In this document: positions 1 through 5,910 of the stretch, piece by piece
Position numbering within the stretch: the stretch's first letter is position 1
Layout of the letters: each line of letters starts with the position of its first letter
Assembly (NCBI GenBank): GCA_905207535.1
Contig: CAJLLX010000092.1
Span: 1-7,628 of the forward strand
Source: an uncultured Muribaculaceae bacterium
GTDB lineage: Bacteria > Bacteroidota > Bacteroidia > Bacteroidales > Muribaculaceae
Length of the DNA stretch: 7,628 nucleotides
Direction: 5' to 3'
The notes under the pieces: model-generated
What the model was told of the DNA's origin: nothing
The model's database searches: none
What the model saw: only the letters and a program-made list of their open reading frames with translations
Made by a program: the position numbers and the translations under genes

Positions 1-217
1 CCACGGCAGCGGCGCGTCCGTGGATGGTGTGGAAACCGTAGGTGTTCATGTAGTAGGGGAGACGCGAGGAGCATCCGATGCCCGAAATCACGGCAGTCAT
101 CTGCGGCGGAACGCCGATGGCGGCCATAGCCTTGTGGAGGGAATTGAGCACGGCGTGGTCGCCGCATCCGGCGCACCAGCGCACCGGCTGGTCGCTTTTA
201 TAGTCCTGGGGTGTCAT
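1..217 (-). CDS. korB: 2-oxoacid:ferredoxin oxidoreductase, beta (TPP) subunit, N-terminal part
   Basis: Seen: an open frame starts at the ATG at 217 on the minus strand and is still open at the window edge, giving the first 72 residues (MTPQDYKSDQPVRWCAGCGD...). The WCxGCGDH motif (Cys15, Cys18) and GIGCSSR (46-52, Cys49) are hallmarks of the beta subunit of KorB/PorB-type enzymes, where cysteines at these positions bind a [4Fe-4S] cluster next to thiamine pyrophosphate. The tail GFHTIHGRAAAV also fits the family. The usual motif reads WCPGCG; here Ala replaces Pro. Role from family knowledge: with KorA it catalyses 2-oxoglutarate + CoA + oxidised ferredoxin <-> succinyl-CoA + CO2 + reduced ferredoxin in the cytoplasm. 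The substrate is inferred; pyruvate or branched 2-oxoacids cannot be excluded from this fragment. The start lies 24 nt after the korA stop, so the two are surely cotranscribed. No upstream in-frame start and no Shine-Dalgarno sequence is seen. A full protein would be expected to be roughly 340 residues. Confidence 0.93.
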   Translation of the reverse strand, partial: MTPQDYKSDQPVRWCAGCGDHAVLNSLHKAMAAIGVPPQMTAVISGIGCSSRLPYYMNTYGFHTIHGRAAAV

Positions 218-241
218 GATGGTGTATTCGGGTTGATCGGG

Positions 242-2119
242 TTAACAATGGGGATGGTGATTGGCCGTGAGGCGCTCGGTTTGCTCCACGATCTCGCTGA
301 CCATGAAGGGCTGACCCTCGATCTTGTTGATGCGGAGTATGTCGACGTCGGGGAAGCGGGCCTGCAGGTAGTCGGCAAACTGGCCGGTGTTGAGCTCGGC
401 CACGATGACATGCCTGAAGCGCCGCAGGATCTCGCCCGTGTTGGCCGGCAGAGGCTGTATGTAGCGGAACTGAGCCAGCGCCACGTGCTTGCCGCGAGCG
501 TTGAGCTCCTCGGCGGCGGTGTATAGGTGTCCGAAGGTACCGCCCCAGCCCACGAGCAGCGTGTCGGCCTCGGGAGAGTCGCAGAGCAGCTCCTGCAGGG
601 GTATGTCGTTGGCCACACGAGCCACTTTCTCGCGGCGGGCCTCCACCATGGCGGCATGATGGCGCGGGTCGGTGGAGATGGCGCCGGTCTCGGGGTGCTT
701 CTCGAGGCCTCCGATGCGGTGGGTGAGGCCGTCGGGGGTGCCGGGGAGCGACCAGTAGCGTGCCATGGTCTCTGGATCGCGCATATATGGCTGCCACCCC
801 TCGCGCTTGTCGGCGGGGATGACGGGCACGTGGATTTCGGGATATTCGTCAGCCTCGGGGATGCGCCAGGCCGAGGATCCGTTGCCGATGAAGGCGTCGG
901 AGAGGAGTATGACGGGTGTCATATGCTCTATGGCGATGCGTGCGGCCTCAAAGGCCATGTCGAAGCACGATGTGGGCGATGTGGCGGCCACCACTACCAG
1001 CGGGCTCTCGCCGTTGCGACCGTAGAGCGCCTGATTGAGGTCGGTCTGCTCGGTTTTGGTGGGGAGACCGGTGGAGGGCCCTCCGCGCTGCACGTCGATG
1101 ACCACCAGCGGCAGTTCGGCCATTACAGCCAGTCCGAGAGCCTCCCCTTTGAGGGCCAGACCGGGGCCGGATGTGGAGGTGACACCGAGCGAGCCGGCGA
1201 AGGATGCGCCGATAGCTGAGCAGATGCCGGCGATCTCGTCCTCCATCTGGCAGGCCTTCACTCCGAGGTCCTTGCGCTTGGCAAGCTCGTGGAGGATGTC
1301 GGTGGCGGGGGTGATGGGGTAGCTGCCGAGGTAGAGCGGACGGCCCGAGCGCTCGGAAGCGAGGATGAGGCCCCATGCCGTGGCCTCGTTGCCCTTGATG
1401 TCGGTATATGTGCCCGGGAGGATCTCGTCGGTGTCGATAGAGTAGGTGCTCACCGAGGCGTGGATGTTGTGTCCGTAGTCGTATCCGGCGCGGAGCACCT
1501 TGGCATTGGCCTCGTAGATGGCCGGTTTCTTTGCAAACTTCTCGCGGAGCATGCGCAGGGCGGCCTCCTCGGGGCGGTCGAAGAGCCAGCAGAGGAGTCC
1601 GAGGGTGAATATGTTGCGGCACTTGAGGATAGCCTTGATGTCCATGCCGCTGTCGGCGAGGGCAGCCTTGGTCATGGCGGTGACTGGCACCTCCACCACC
1701 TGGGCTGTGATGCCCAGCTCGGCGATGGGGTCGGAAGTGGCAAATTTGGCTTTTTTGAGTCCCTCCTCCTTGAAGGAGTCGATGTCGATGATGATGATGC
1801 CTCCGGGCTTGAGGAACCGGTATCCCTGCTTGAGTGCGGCGGGATTCATGGCCACCAGCACGTCGCATTGGTCGCCGGGGGTGTGGACACCCGATCCGAC
1901 GCTGACCTGGAAGCCGCTGACGCCGCCGAGCGACCCCTGCGGGGCACGGATTTCGGCGGGATAGTCGGGGAAAGTGGAGACGGAGTTGCCCATGCCGGCG
2001 GAGACATTGGTGAAGATGTTTCCGGCCAGCTGCATGCCGTCGCCTGAGTCGCCTGAGAAGCGCACGGCCACTTTTTGCATGTGGCGCACGCGTGAGGTGT
2101 TAAGGTTTGTGTTGTCCAT
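242..2119 (-). CDS. korA: 2-oxoacid:ferredoxin oxidoreductase, fused gamma-alpha subunit
   Basis: A 625-residue cytoplasmic subunit, the length usual for gamma-alpha fusions. Seen, in order: an N-terminal gamma domain (about 15-200) opening with the nucleotide-binding-like FSGDSGDGMQ (21-30); a linker; then the alpha (pyrimidine-binding) domain from about 240 with SYPITP (266-271), EDEIAGICSAIGAS (293-306), TSTSGPG (314-320) and RGGPSTGLPT (345-354). The C-terminal domain (about 515-615) has LVGWGGTFG and the VAELNTGQFADYLQ segment that precedes the end of KorA proteins. Family knowledge: the chain pairs with KorB to oxidise a 2-oxoacid, most likely 2-oxoglutarate, to the acyl-CoA while reducing ferredoxin, or the reverse in anaerobes that fix CO2 into 2-oxoglutarate. 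It is the first gene of a korA-korB operon, with korB 24 nt downstream. The ATG at 2119 is used here; Met14 (MQKVAVRF) is a possible later start. A TAnnTTTG promoter box lies 52 nt upstream. No catalytic segment appears missing. Confidence 0.95.
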   Translation of the reverse strand: MDNTNLNTSRVRHMQKVAVRFSGDSGDGMQLAGNIFTNVSAGMGNSVSTFPDYPAEIRAPQGSLGGVSGFQVSVGSGVHTPGDQCDVLVAMNPAALKQGYRFLKPGGIIIIDIDSFKEEGLKKAKFATSDPIAELGITAQVVEVPVTAMTKAALADSGMDIKAILKCRNIFTLGLLCWLFDRPEEAALRMLREKFAKKPAIYEANAKVLRAGYDYGHNIHASVSTYSIDTDEILPGTYTDIKGNEATAWGLILASERSGRPLYLGSYPITPATDILHELAKRKDLGVKACQMEDEIAGICSAIGASFAGSLGVTSTSGPGLALKGEALGLAVMAELPLVVIDVQRGGPSTGLPTKTEQTDLNQALYGRNGESPLVVVAATSPTSCFDMAFEAARIAIEHMTPVILLSDAFIGNGSSAWRIPEADEYPEIHVPVIPADKREGWQPYMRDPETMARYWSLPGTPDGLTHRIGGLEKHPETGAISTDPRHHAAMVEARREKVARVANDIPLQELLCDSPEADTLLVGWGGTFGHLYTAAEELNARGKHVALAQFRYIQPLPANTGEILRRFRHVIVAELNTGQFADYLQARFPDVDILRINKIEGQPFMVSEIVEQTERLTANHHPHC

Positions 2120-2171
2120 GACTCTTGCGTGGTATTAAAGCTAAGGGAGTGTATACAAAGTTGCTTTTGTG

Positions 2172-2206
2172 CAAATGTAGTGAATCTTTTTGGAATAATA
2201 TCCAAA
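2172..2206 (-). promoter_or_regulatory. Putative sigma-70-type Bacteroidetes promoter of korA
   Basis: Read on the minus strand, TACATTTG (2179-2172) matches the Bacteroidetes -7 consensus TAnnTTTG. A TTTG (2206-2203) lies upstream with a 23-nt spacer, somewhat longer than the usual spacing of about 20, so the -33 assignment is weak. The predicted RNA start is near 2165, giving a leader of about 45 nt before the korA ATG. Confidence 0.6.
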
Positions 2207-2208
2207 AA
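2187..2208. promoter_or_regulatory. Inverted repeat over the korA -33 region (candidate operator)
   Basis: Seen: TTTTTGGA (2187-2194), a 6-nt centre ATAATA, and TCCAAAAA (2201-2208) form perfect 8-bp arms with two-fold symmetry. The right arm contains the candidate -33 TTTG of korA, a placement typical of a repressor or activator site. The AT-rich composition contrasts with its GC-rich surroundings. An RNA hairpin is less likely to matter, because the element lies upstream of the predicted start point. The binding protein is unknown. Confidence 0.4.
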
Positions 2209-2238
2209 AGGGGAGAAGAAAAGAGAGGGGAGAGGGAG
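2204..2238. repeat. 35-nt polypurine/polypyrimidine tract upstream of korA
   Basis: Every base from 2204 to 2238 on the plus strand is A or G (six A, then G-rich runs alternating with A). The minus strand, which is the coding sense for the flanking genes, is therefore pure C/T. It lies between the korA promoter and the palindromic modules. Such tracts can adopt unusual DNA structures and, in RNA, give unstructured pyrimidine-rich stretches. Confidence 0.75.
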
Positions 2239-2268
2239 CGGGCGGATTATCACGCGAGCTCGCGTGAT
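2230..2268. repeat. Palindromic module B (GA-rich lead plus 20-nt perfect palindrome)
   Basis: The core at 2249-2268 is a perfect 20-nt palindrome, ATCACGCGAG followed by its reverse complement CTCGCGTGAT. As RNA it would be an 8-bp stem with an AGCT/AGCU loop on either strand. It is preceded on the plus strand by a lead GAGAGGGAGCGGGCGGATT (2230-2248) that resembles the lead of module A. No T-run follows on either strand, so it is not a classic intrinsic terminator, although it lies between two genes read on the minus strand. Confidence 0.7.
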
Positions 2269-2281
2269 CACTGAACGGGCA

Positions 2282-2321
2282 GAGGAGGGTCCGCCGGGAT
2301 GATCAGAGCTGAAGCTCTGAT
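2282..2321. repeat. Palindromic module A (GA-rich lead plus 20-nt hairpin)
   Basis: The core at 2302-2321 has arms ATCAGAGC and GCTCTGAT around a 4-nt loop (TGAA on plus, TTCA on minus). Length, stem size and outer ATCA...TGAT are the same as in module B, while the inner stem pairs differ but still match each other. The lead GAGGAGGGTCCGCCGGGATG (2282-2301) is similar to that of module B, and the centres are 53 nt apart. It sits 15 nt past the WYL gene stop; on the minus strand a T6 run comes before the hairpin rather than after it, so terminator function is doubtful. Confidence 0.7.
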
Positions 2322-2336
2322 AACTAAAAAAGCGAC

Positions 2337-3230
2337 TTAGCGGTCGTAGTTGTCGAGGGTCTCGATGAGGGCGGTGATGACCATGGTCTTGAGCTCTGGG
2401 GGTGAGACCACGGTGACTGCGGAGCCGTAGCTGAGGATGGCGCTGACGAAGTCGGAGGTGATGCGCAGGCGGTAGGTGAAGATAGAGTAGCTGTCGCTGA
2501 CCATCTCCTGCTGGGAGTGGTGGAGGGGGAGCGCCCGGAAATATTTGGCCTGACGGCTCTCCACCATCAGTTTGACGGTGCGCGGCCGGCTCTCGTTGAC
2601 CATGATGCCGAAGGAGTCGTGGAAATATTCCGTTGGGTCGGCGTCGGGCGGAGGGGTGAAGGTGGAGGTGAGGATGGTGAGATTGCTCATGCGGTCGAGT
2701 GAGTAGGTCTTCACCTTCCCGTCGGCGGTGTTGCGGCCGGTGACATACCAGAGCTGTCGGTAGATGCGCAGGAAATAGGGCTCGATGGTGACTCCCGGGG
2801 TGGGATTGGTGCGTGTATAGGGGTGATAGTCGAAGCGGATGGGGTGGTTGACCTTGAGCGCCTCGATGATGGGGGCGAGAAATTCGCGTGCGGAGGGCAC
2901 ATCCTCCAGGAGAATTTTCGAGGCGATCTCACGCGAGCCCTGGAGCACGCTGCTTGTGGCCGATGAGTCGAGGAGCCAGTCGGTGATGCGCCCCTTGTCG
3001 GGCTCCACGATGTAGTATTCGTAGGTGCGCGGGTCGCACTCGATGGTCAGCGAGAAGAGCTCCTCGATGGCCATGCGGTAGTTGAAGAATGTGCGCCGTG
3101 GTATCTCCCTCTCGCCGTCGCTGTAGGGTGAGCGCTCCCAACACTCGTTGAGCTCGCGGCGCGAGATGCGCCCGTAGCGGCGGATGGTGTCGATAATCCA
3201 GATGTAGCGGTTGAGAAGATCGCGAGCCAT
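2337..3230 (-). CDS. WYL-domain transcriptional regulator with N-terminal HTH
   Basis: A 297-residue cytoplasmic protein. Seen: an N-terminal helix-turn-helix-like segment (about 5-60, LLNRYIWIIDTIRRYGRISRRELNECW, then PRRTFFNYRMAIEELF as the likely recognition helix region). A WYL domain follows (about 125-190) with EPYFLRIYRQLWYVTGRN, where WYV at 161-163 stands for the WYL triplet, and YSLDRMSNL. Last comes a C-terminal WCX-like domain (about 215-290). Family knowledge: HTH-WYL proteins are DNA-binding regulators whose WYL domain is thought to sense a ligand, often nucleic acid or nucleotide; many control DNA-damage, phage-defence or metabolic genes. No defence gene is nearby, and the target and ligand are unknown. 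The ATG at 3230 has no Shine-Dalgarno sequence; tandem heptamers end 2 nt before it. No TAnnTTTG box is visible in the 117-bp gap upstream, so it may be transcribed from the rlmN-DUF1573 operon. It could also act on korA downstream, but only proximity supports that. Confidence 0.9.
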   Translation of the reverse strand: MARDLLNRYIWIIDTIRRYGRISRRELNECWERSPYSDGEREIPRRTFFNYRMAIEELFSLTIECDPRTYEYYIVEPDKGRITDWLLDSSATSSVLQGSREIASKILLEDVPSAREFLAPIIEALKVNHPIRFDYHPYTRTNPTPGVTIEPYFLRIYRQLWYVTGRNTADGKVKTYSLDRMSNLTILTSTFTPPPDADPTEYFHDSFGIMVNESRPRTVKLMVESRQAKYFRALPLHHSQQEMVSDSYSIFTYRLRITSDFVSAILSYGSAVTVVSPPELKTMVITALIETLDNYDR

Positions 3231-3232
3231 GG

Positions 3233-3262
3233 TAGTTCTTAGTTCTGAGAGCTTAGAGCTTA
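3233..3262. repeat. Two short heptamer tandem duplications next to the WYL gene start
   Basis: TAGTTCT occurs twice in tandem (3233-3239, 3240-3246), followed after 2 nt by GAGCTTA twice (3249-3255, 3256-3262). Both have a period of 7, like the longer array beside them. The first pair lies 2 nt upstream of the WYL gene ATG, inside its ribosome-binding region. Confidence 0.8.
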
Positions 3263-3278
3263 GTTAGGGATGAGATGG

Positions 3279-3316
3279 TAGATAGTAGATAGTCGATAGT
3301 AGATAGTAGATTGTAG
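3279..3316. repeat. Heptamer tandem array (TAGATAG, 5.4 copies)
   Basis: Units at 3279, 3286, 3293, 3300 and 3307 plus three further bases read TAGATAG, TAGATAG, TCGATAG, TAGATAG, TAGATTG, TAG. Only two units carry a substitution. The array fills much of the gap between the DUF1573 gene and the WYL regulator. Copy number at such a repeat can vary by replication slippage, which would change the spacing of any signal on either side. Confidence 0.85.
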
Positions 3317-3348
3317 TGCTATTCTGCCTTATAGTGCTATTCTGCCTT
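3313..3348. repeat. 18-bp tandem duplication at the 3' end of the DUF1573 gene
   Basis: TAGTGCTATTCTGCCTT occurs at 3314-3330 and again at 3332-3348. The period is 18 and only the first base of each 18-mer differs (G or A). The second copy reaches the last base of the DUF1573 stop codon (3348-3350), and the first copy runs directly into the heptamer array, so the gap is repetitive end to end. Confidence 0.85.
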
Positions 3349-4418
3349 TATTTCACTTCGCCGATGGCGCGCATGATGAGGAGGCTCTGCTCGGGATCGT
3401 TGGTGATCACCTGGATGCGGGCGCTGAGGAGGTCGGCGGGGAGCTCCGAGGGGTCGATGGTGACGGTGATGTCGGCCTTCTTTCCCTTCTTGATTTTAGA
3501 GGGGTAGGAGCCGATGGTCACTCCGGCGTCGGTGGTGTAGATGCGCCGGATCAGCAGATCGCTCTTACCGCGGTTGTAGAGTGTGAAGGAGCTGCTGACC
3601 GGCTGACCGGTGCGGGAAAGGCCCTCGAAGGTGACGCGGTCGTCGTCGACAGCCACCACCGGAGCCTGAGCGCGCTGCGAGGGGGTAAGGCGCGAGAAAT
3701 CCTCCTCGATGATCGATGTAAACTCCACCGGGAGCGGCTCCACGCCATCGACCACAAGGCTGGCCGAGGTATTGAGGATGCCGTAAGGCGCCGAGGCATC
3801 GGGGGTGAGCACTACGGAGTAGACCACCTGCTCGCCGGGTGCGATGCTTGAGGCCGAGGAGGCCACGCGCATGCAGGAGGGGAGCCCCTCCCAGCGGGGT
3901 GTGACGGGCACGGTGTCGGCATTGTAGACCTCGACGAAGGCCGATTTGGCACGTCCCTTCAGCACCGAGCCGAAGGGCACGGTGGCGGTGCGCAGGCGCA
4001 GCGGGCCGCGCTCCACGGGATAGCGCGATAGGAGGGTGGCGTCGGATCCGATCACCACACCCTCGATGGTGAGGTTTTGGCGCTGAGGCACCCCGCTGAT
4101 GTCTACGCGGATCGACTTGGTGAAGCGTCCGGGGCGTCCGGCGGGATTGTACGTGGCTTCAATCGCGGCCGTATCGCCCGGGGCGATGACGTCGCGGGTG
4201 TAGCTGGTGGAGGTGCAGCCGCAGGAGGCATGCACCGAGCGGATGCTGAGCTTCTCCTTGCCGGTGTTGACAAAGCGGAAGGTGGTGGACACCTTGCCGT
4301 CGACCTCGCGGAAGGCGCCGAAATCGTGGTTGGTCTCCAGCCATCGGATCTGGGCCGAAGCCGTGGCGGCGACGGCCAAAGATGCAAAAAATATGCAGAG
4401 TTTATGCAATGCAAACAT
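3348..4418 (-). CDS. Exported DUF1573-domain protein, long form
   Basis: A 356-residue protein of unknown function. Seen: a signal peptide (about 1-22: short charged start, hydrophobic core CIFFASLAVAATA, likely cleavage after ASA). A DUF1573 domain follows (about 25-120) with the diagnostic ASCGCT (Cys66, Cys68) and NPAGRPGRFTKSI (91-103). A middle region comes next, and a second Ig-like beta-rich segment at about 255-356 (SFTLYNRGKSDLLIRRIYTTDAGVTI, ITNDPEQS) resembles DUF1573 but lacks the CGC motif. No lipobox is evident, so a soluble periplasmic protein is inferred. Family knowledge: DUF1573 proteins are abundant in Bacteroidetes and are predicted beta-sandwich folds; no activity is established. 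It begins 12 nt after the stop of the shorter DUF1573 gene, so the two are cotranscribed, and they share two motifs, which suggests an old duplication. Two tandem 18-bp repeats begin at its stop codon. Confidence 0.9.
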   Translation of the reverse strand: MFALHKLCIFFASLAVAATASAQIRWLETNHDFGAFREVDGKVSTTFRFVNTGKEKLSIRSVHASCGCTSTSYTRDVIAPGDTAAIEATYNPAGRPGRFTKSIRVDISGVPQRQNLTIEGVVIGSDATLLSRYPVERGPLRLRTATVPFGSVLKGRAKSAFVEVYNADTVPVTPRWEGLPSCMRVASSASSIAPGEQVVYSVVLTPDASAPYGILNTSASLVVDGVEPLPVEFTSIIEEDFSRLTPSQRAQAPVVAVDDDRVTFEGLSRTGQPVSSSFTLYNRGKSDLLIRRIYTTDAGVTIGSYPSKIKKGKKADITVTIDPSELPADLLSARIQVITNDPEQSLLIMRAIGEVK

Positions 4419-4430
4419 GGCGCAGGGGTG

Positions 4431-4817
4431 TTATTTCATCGGGGTGACGGTGCCTTTGATCTTGAGTTTGTACTCCTTCTTCTTGCCGATGTTGGTCTTG
4501 ATGGTGACGGTCTTGACAAACTCGCCGGGACGCCCGGCGGGGTTGTAGGTGACCCGAATTTTGTCGGATTTGCCCGGTTTGATCGGCTTTTTGGGATATG
4601 TCGGCCGGGTGCAGCCGCACGAAGCCTTGGCATTGATGATGAGCAGCGGCTCGTCGCCGGTGTTGGTGAACTTAAACTCGTGGGTGACCCCTCCTCCGTC
4701 CTCGGCGATGGTGCCGAAGTCGTAGGATTTTTCATCGAAGGCAATCTCCGGGCCGGCAGCGAAGGCGGTGACGGCCGAGAGGAGAGCTATGGAGAGGGTG
4801 GTGAAGATCTTTTTCAT
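4431..4817 (-). CDS. Exported DUF1573-domain protein, short form
   Basis: A single-domain protein of 128 residues from the ATG at 4817. Seen: a signal peptide MKKIFTTLSIALLSAVTAFA (1-20), then one DUF1573 domain with SYDFGTIAEDGG (31-42), ASCGCT (Cys67, Cys69) and YNPAGRPGEFVKTVTI (91-106). The mature part is Lys-rich. Function is unknown; periplasmic location is inferred. An ATG four codons earlier (4829, MLLTMKK...) is an alternative start, but 4817 gives the more typical signal-peptide n-region, and 4829 lies inside a 13-nt inverted repeat (4826-4838). The gene follows rlmN by 28 nt and precedes the long DUF1573 gene by 12 nt. A near-match to the -7 box (TACATTTA instead of TAnnTTTG) overlaps that inverted repeat, so an internal promoter is possible but weak. 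Confidence 0.9.
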   Translation of the reverse strand: MKKIFTTLSIALLSAVTAFAAGPEIAFDEKSYDFGTIAEDGGGVTHEFKFTNTGDEPLLIINAKASCGCTRPTYPKKPIKPGKSDKIRVTYNPAGRPGEFVKTVTIKTNIGKKKEYKLKIKGTVTPMK

Positions 4818-4845
4818 CGTAAGTAACATTTTAAATGTAAACAGC

Positions 4846-5901
4846 TCAGCCGGCGGGGGTGTTCTTGTCGGCTTCGCGGTCGGCCTTGGCCTTTCCGGCG
4901 AGCATGCCGCAGGCAGCCATCACATCCTCGCCTCGCGAGGCGCGGATGGTGGCGGTGATGCCGCGCGCATTGAGCATGTCGCGAAACTGCTCCATCCGCT
5001 CGGAGTCGGAGGTGCGGAGGTCGCTGCCCGGGATGGCATGGAAACGGATGAGGTTCACGCGGCAGTCGAGCCCCTTGAGGCGCGAAGCCAGCTCCATGCA
5101 GTGGCGCCGGTCGTCGTTGAGGCCGCCGAACATGATGTACTCGAACGATAGGCGTCGCTGATGCGAGAAATCGTAGGTGCGGAGCAGGTCTATGACATCG
5201 CGGATGTGATAGGCCCTCTCCACCGGCATCAGTTCCTCGCGCTCGGCGGGGTAGGGGGAATGGATGGAGATGGCCACATGCACCTTGGTCTCGTCGAGCA
5301 GTCGGCGAAGCTCGCGCAGTTTGCCTATAGAGCTGACAGTGATGCGCTTGGGGCTCCATGCCAGACCCCAGGGGGCGGTGAGGATCTCGATGACCCGCTC
5401 CACCTGGTCGAGATTGTCGAGCGGTTCGCCCATCCCCATGAACACGATGTTGGTAAGCTGCTCGCTTTCAGGTACCGAGAGGATCTGATTGACGATATCG
5501 GCGGCGGAGAGCGAACCGTGGAACCCCTGTCGGCCCGTCATGCAGAAAGTGCACCCCATGCGGCATCCCGCCTGCGAGGAGACGCAGATGGTGGTGCGGT
5601 CTTTGTCGGGGATGCATACAGCCTCCACATCGCGGCCTCCGACGCCGCGGAAAAGGTATTTGGCGGTGCCGTCGGTGCTACGGACGGCGGCGAGGGGCTC
5701 CTCGCGCCCGACAGTGTACCCCTCGTCGCGCAGACGTGCGCGGCCGGCCTTGGGGAGGTCGGTCATGAGGTCGATATCCGTGACGCGCTTCTGATAGATC
5801 CACTTCGCCATCTGCTTGCCGGCAAAGGGAGCCATGCCGCACTCCACGGCCACAGCGCGCAACTGGTCGGGCGTGAGCCCTAAGAGTTTTTTCGTTTCCA
5901 T
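4846..5901 (-). CDS. rlmN: Dual-specificity 23S rRNA/tRNA adenine-C2 methyltransferase RlmN
   Basis: A radical-SAM enzyme of 351 residues that methylates C2 of A2503 in 23S rRNA and, in E. coli, A37 of some tRNAs. Seen, numbered from the ATG at 5901: an N-terminal accessory domain (about 1-90); the radical-SAM cysteines CRMGCTFC (Cys113, Cys117, Cys120); the SAM-contact motif GMGEP (156-160); SIHSPYPAEREELMP (213-226); and SRGEDVMAACGML near the end. Cys106 and Cys331 sit where E. coli RlmN has the resolving Cys118 and the methyl-carrying Cys355, so it should be active and is RlmN rather than Cfr by context and motifs. A TTG at 5913 would extend the frame by four codons, but it lies inside a promoter box TATCTTTG, so the ATG at 5901 is preferred. 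It heads an operon with the two DUF1573 genes. The link between them is not explained by known function. Confidence 0.96.
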   Translation of the reverse strand: METKKLLGLTPDQLRAVAVECGMAPFAGKQMAKWIYQKRVTDIDLMTDLPKAGRARLRDEGYTVGREEPLAAVRSTDGTAKYLFRGVGGRDVEAVCIPDKDRTTICVSSQAGCRMGCTFCMTGRQGFHGSLSAADIVNQILSVPESEQLTNIVFMGMGEPLDNLDQVERVIEILTAPWGLAWSPKRITVSSIGKLRELRRLLDETKVHVAISIHSPYPAEREELMPVERAYHIRDVIDLLRTYDFSHQRRLSFEYIMFGGLNDDRRHCMELASRLKGLDCRVNLIRFHAIPGSDLRTSDSERMEQFRDMLNARGITATIRASRGEDVMAACGMLAGKAKADREADKNTPAG

Positions 5902-5910
5902 AATCAAGTG

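Larger units (their letters stand above)
2120..2336. other. korA / WYL gene intergenic region
   Basis: A 217-bp non-coding gap between two genes on the minus strand. Reading in the sense of transcription it holds, after the WYL stop, a T6 run, palindromic module A, palindromic module B, the pyrimidine tract, an AT-rich inverted repeat, the korA -7 box and a leader of about 45 nt. No intrinsic terminator of standard form is visible. Confidence 0.7.

Noticed and set aside
948..1868. A 306-codon minus-strand frame overlapping korA out of frame
   Set aside because: Arg/His/Pro-rich product with no domain, sharing the strand with the well-supported korA frame.
1289..2047. A 252-codon open frame on the plus strand, opposite korA
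   Set aside because: It lies within korA, whose motifs are unmistakable. Its product is a Gly/Val/Asp/Glu-rich string without a domain, a codon-bias shadow.
2249..2321. Palindromes read as a pair of intrinsic terminators for the WYL gene
   Set aside because: Neither hairpin is followed by a T-run on either strand; the only T6 run comes before the first hairpin on the minus strand. Termination remains possible but the form is not canonical.
3233..3348. Possible CRISPR array or phage attachment site in the repeat-rich gap
   Set aside because: The repeats are 7 and 18 bp and directly adjacent, without unique spacers, and there are no cas or integrase genes. They are simple tandem repeats.
4826..4838. 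Inverted repeat ACATTT/AAATGT ahead of the short DUF1573 gene as an operator
   Set aside because: Only 6-bp AT-only-rich arms within a 28-nt intra-operon gap; too short to support a separate claim, though it helped decide the start codon.
5161..5883. A 240-codon open frame on the plus strand, opposite rlmN
   Set aside because: It is fully covered by rlmN, which carries all catalytic cysteines; the product has no recognisable features.
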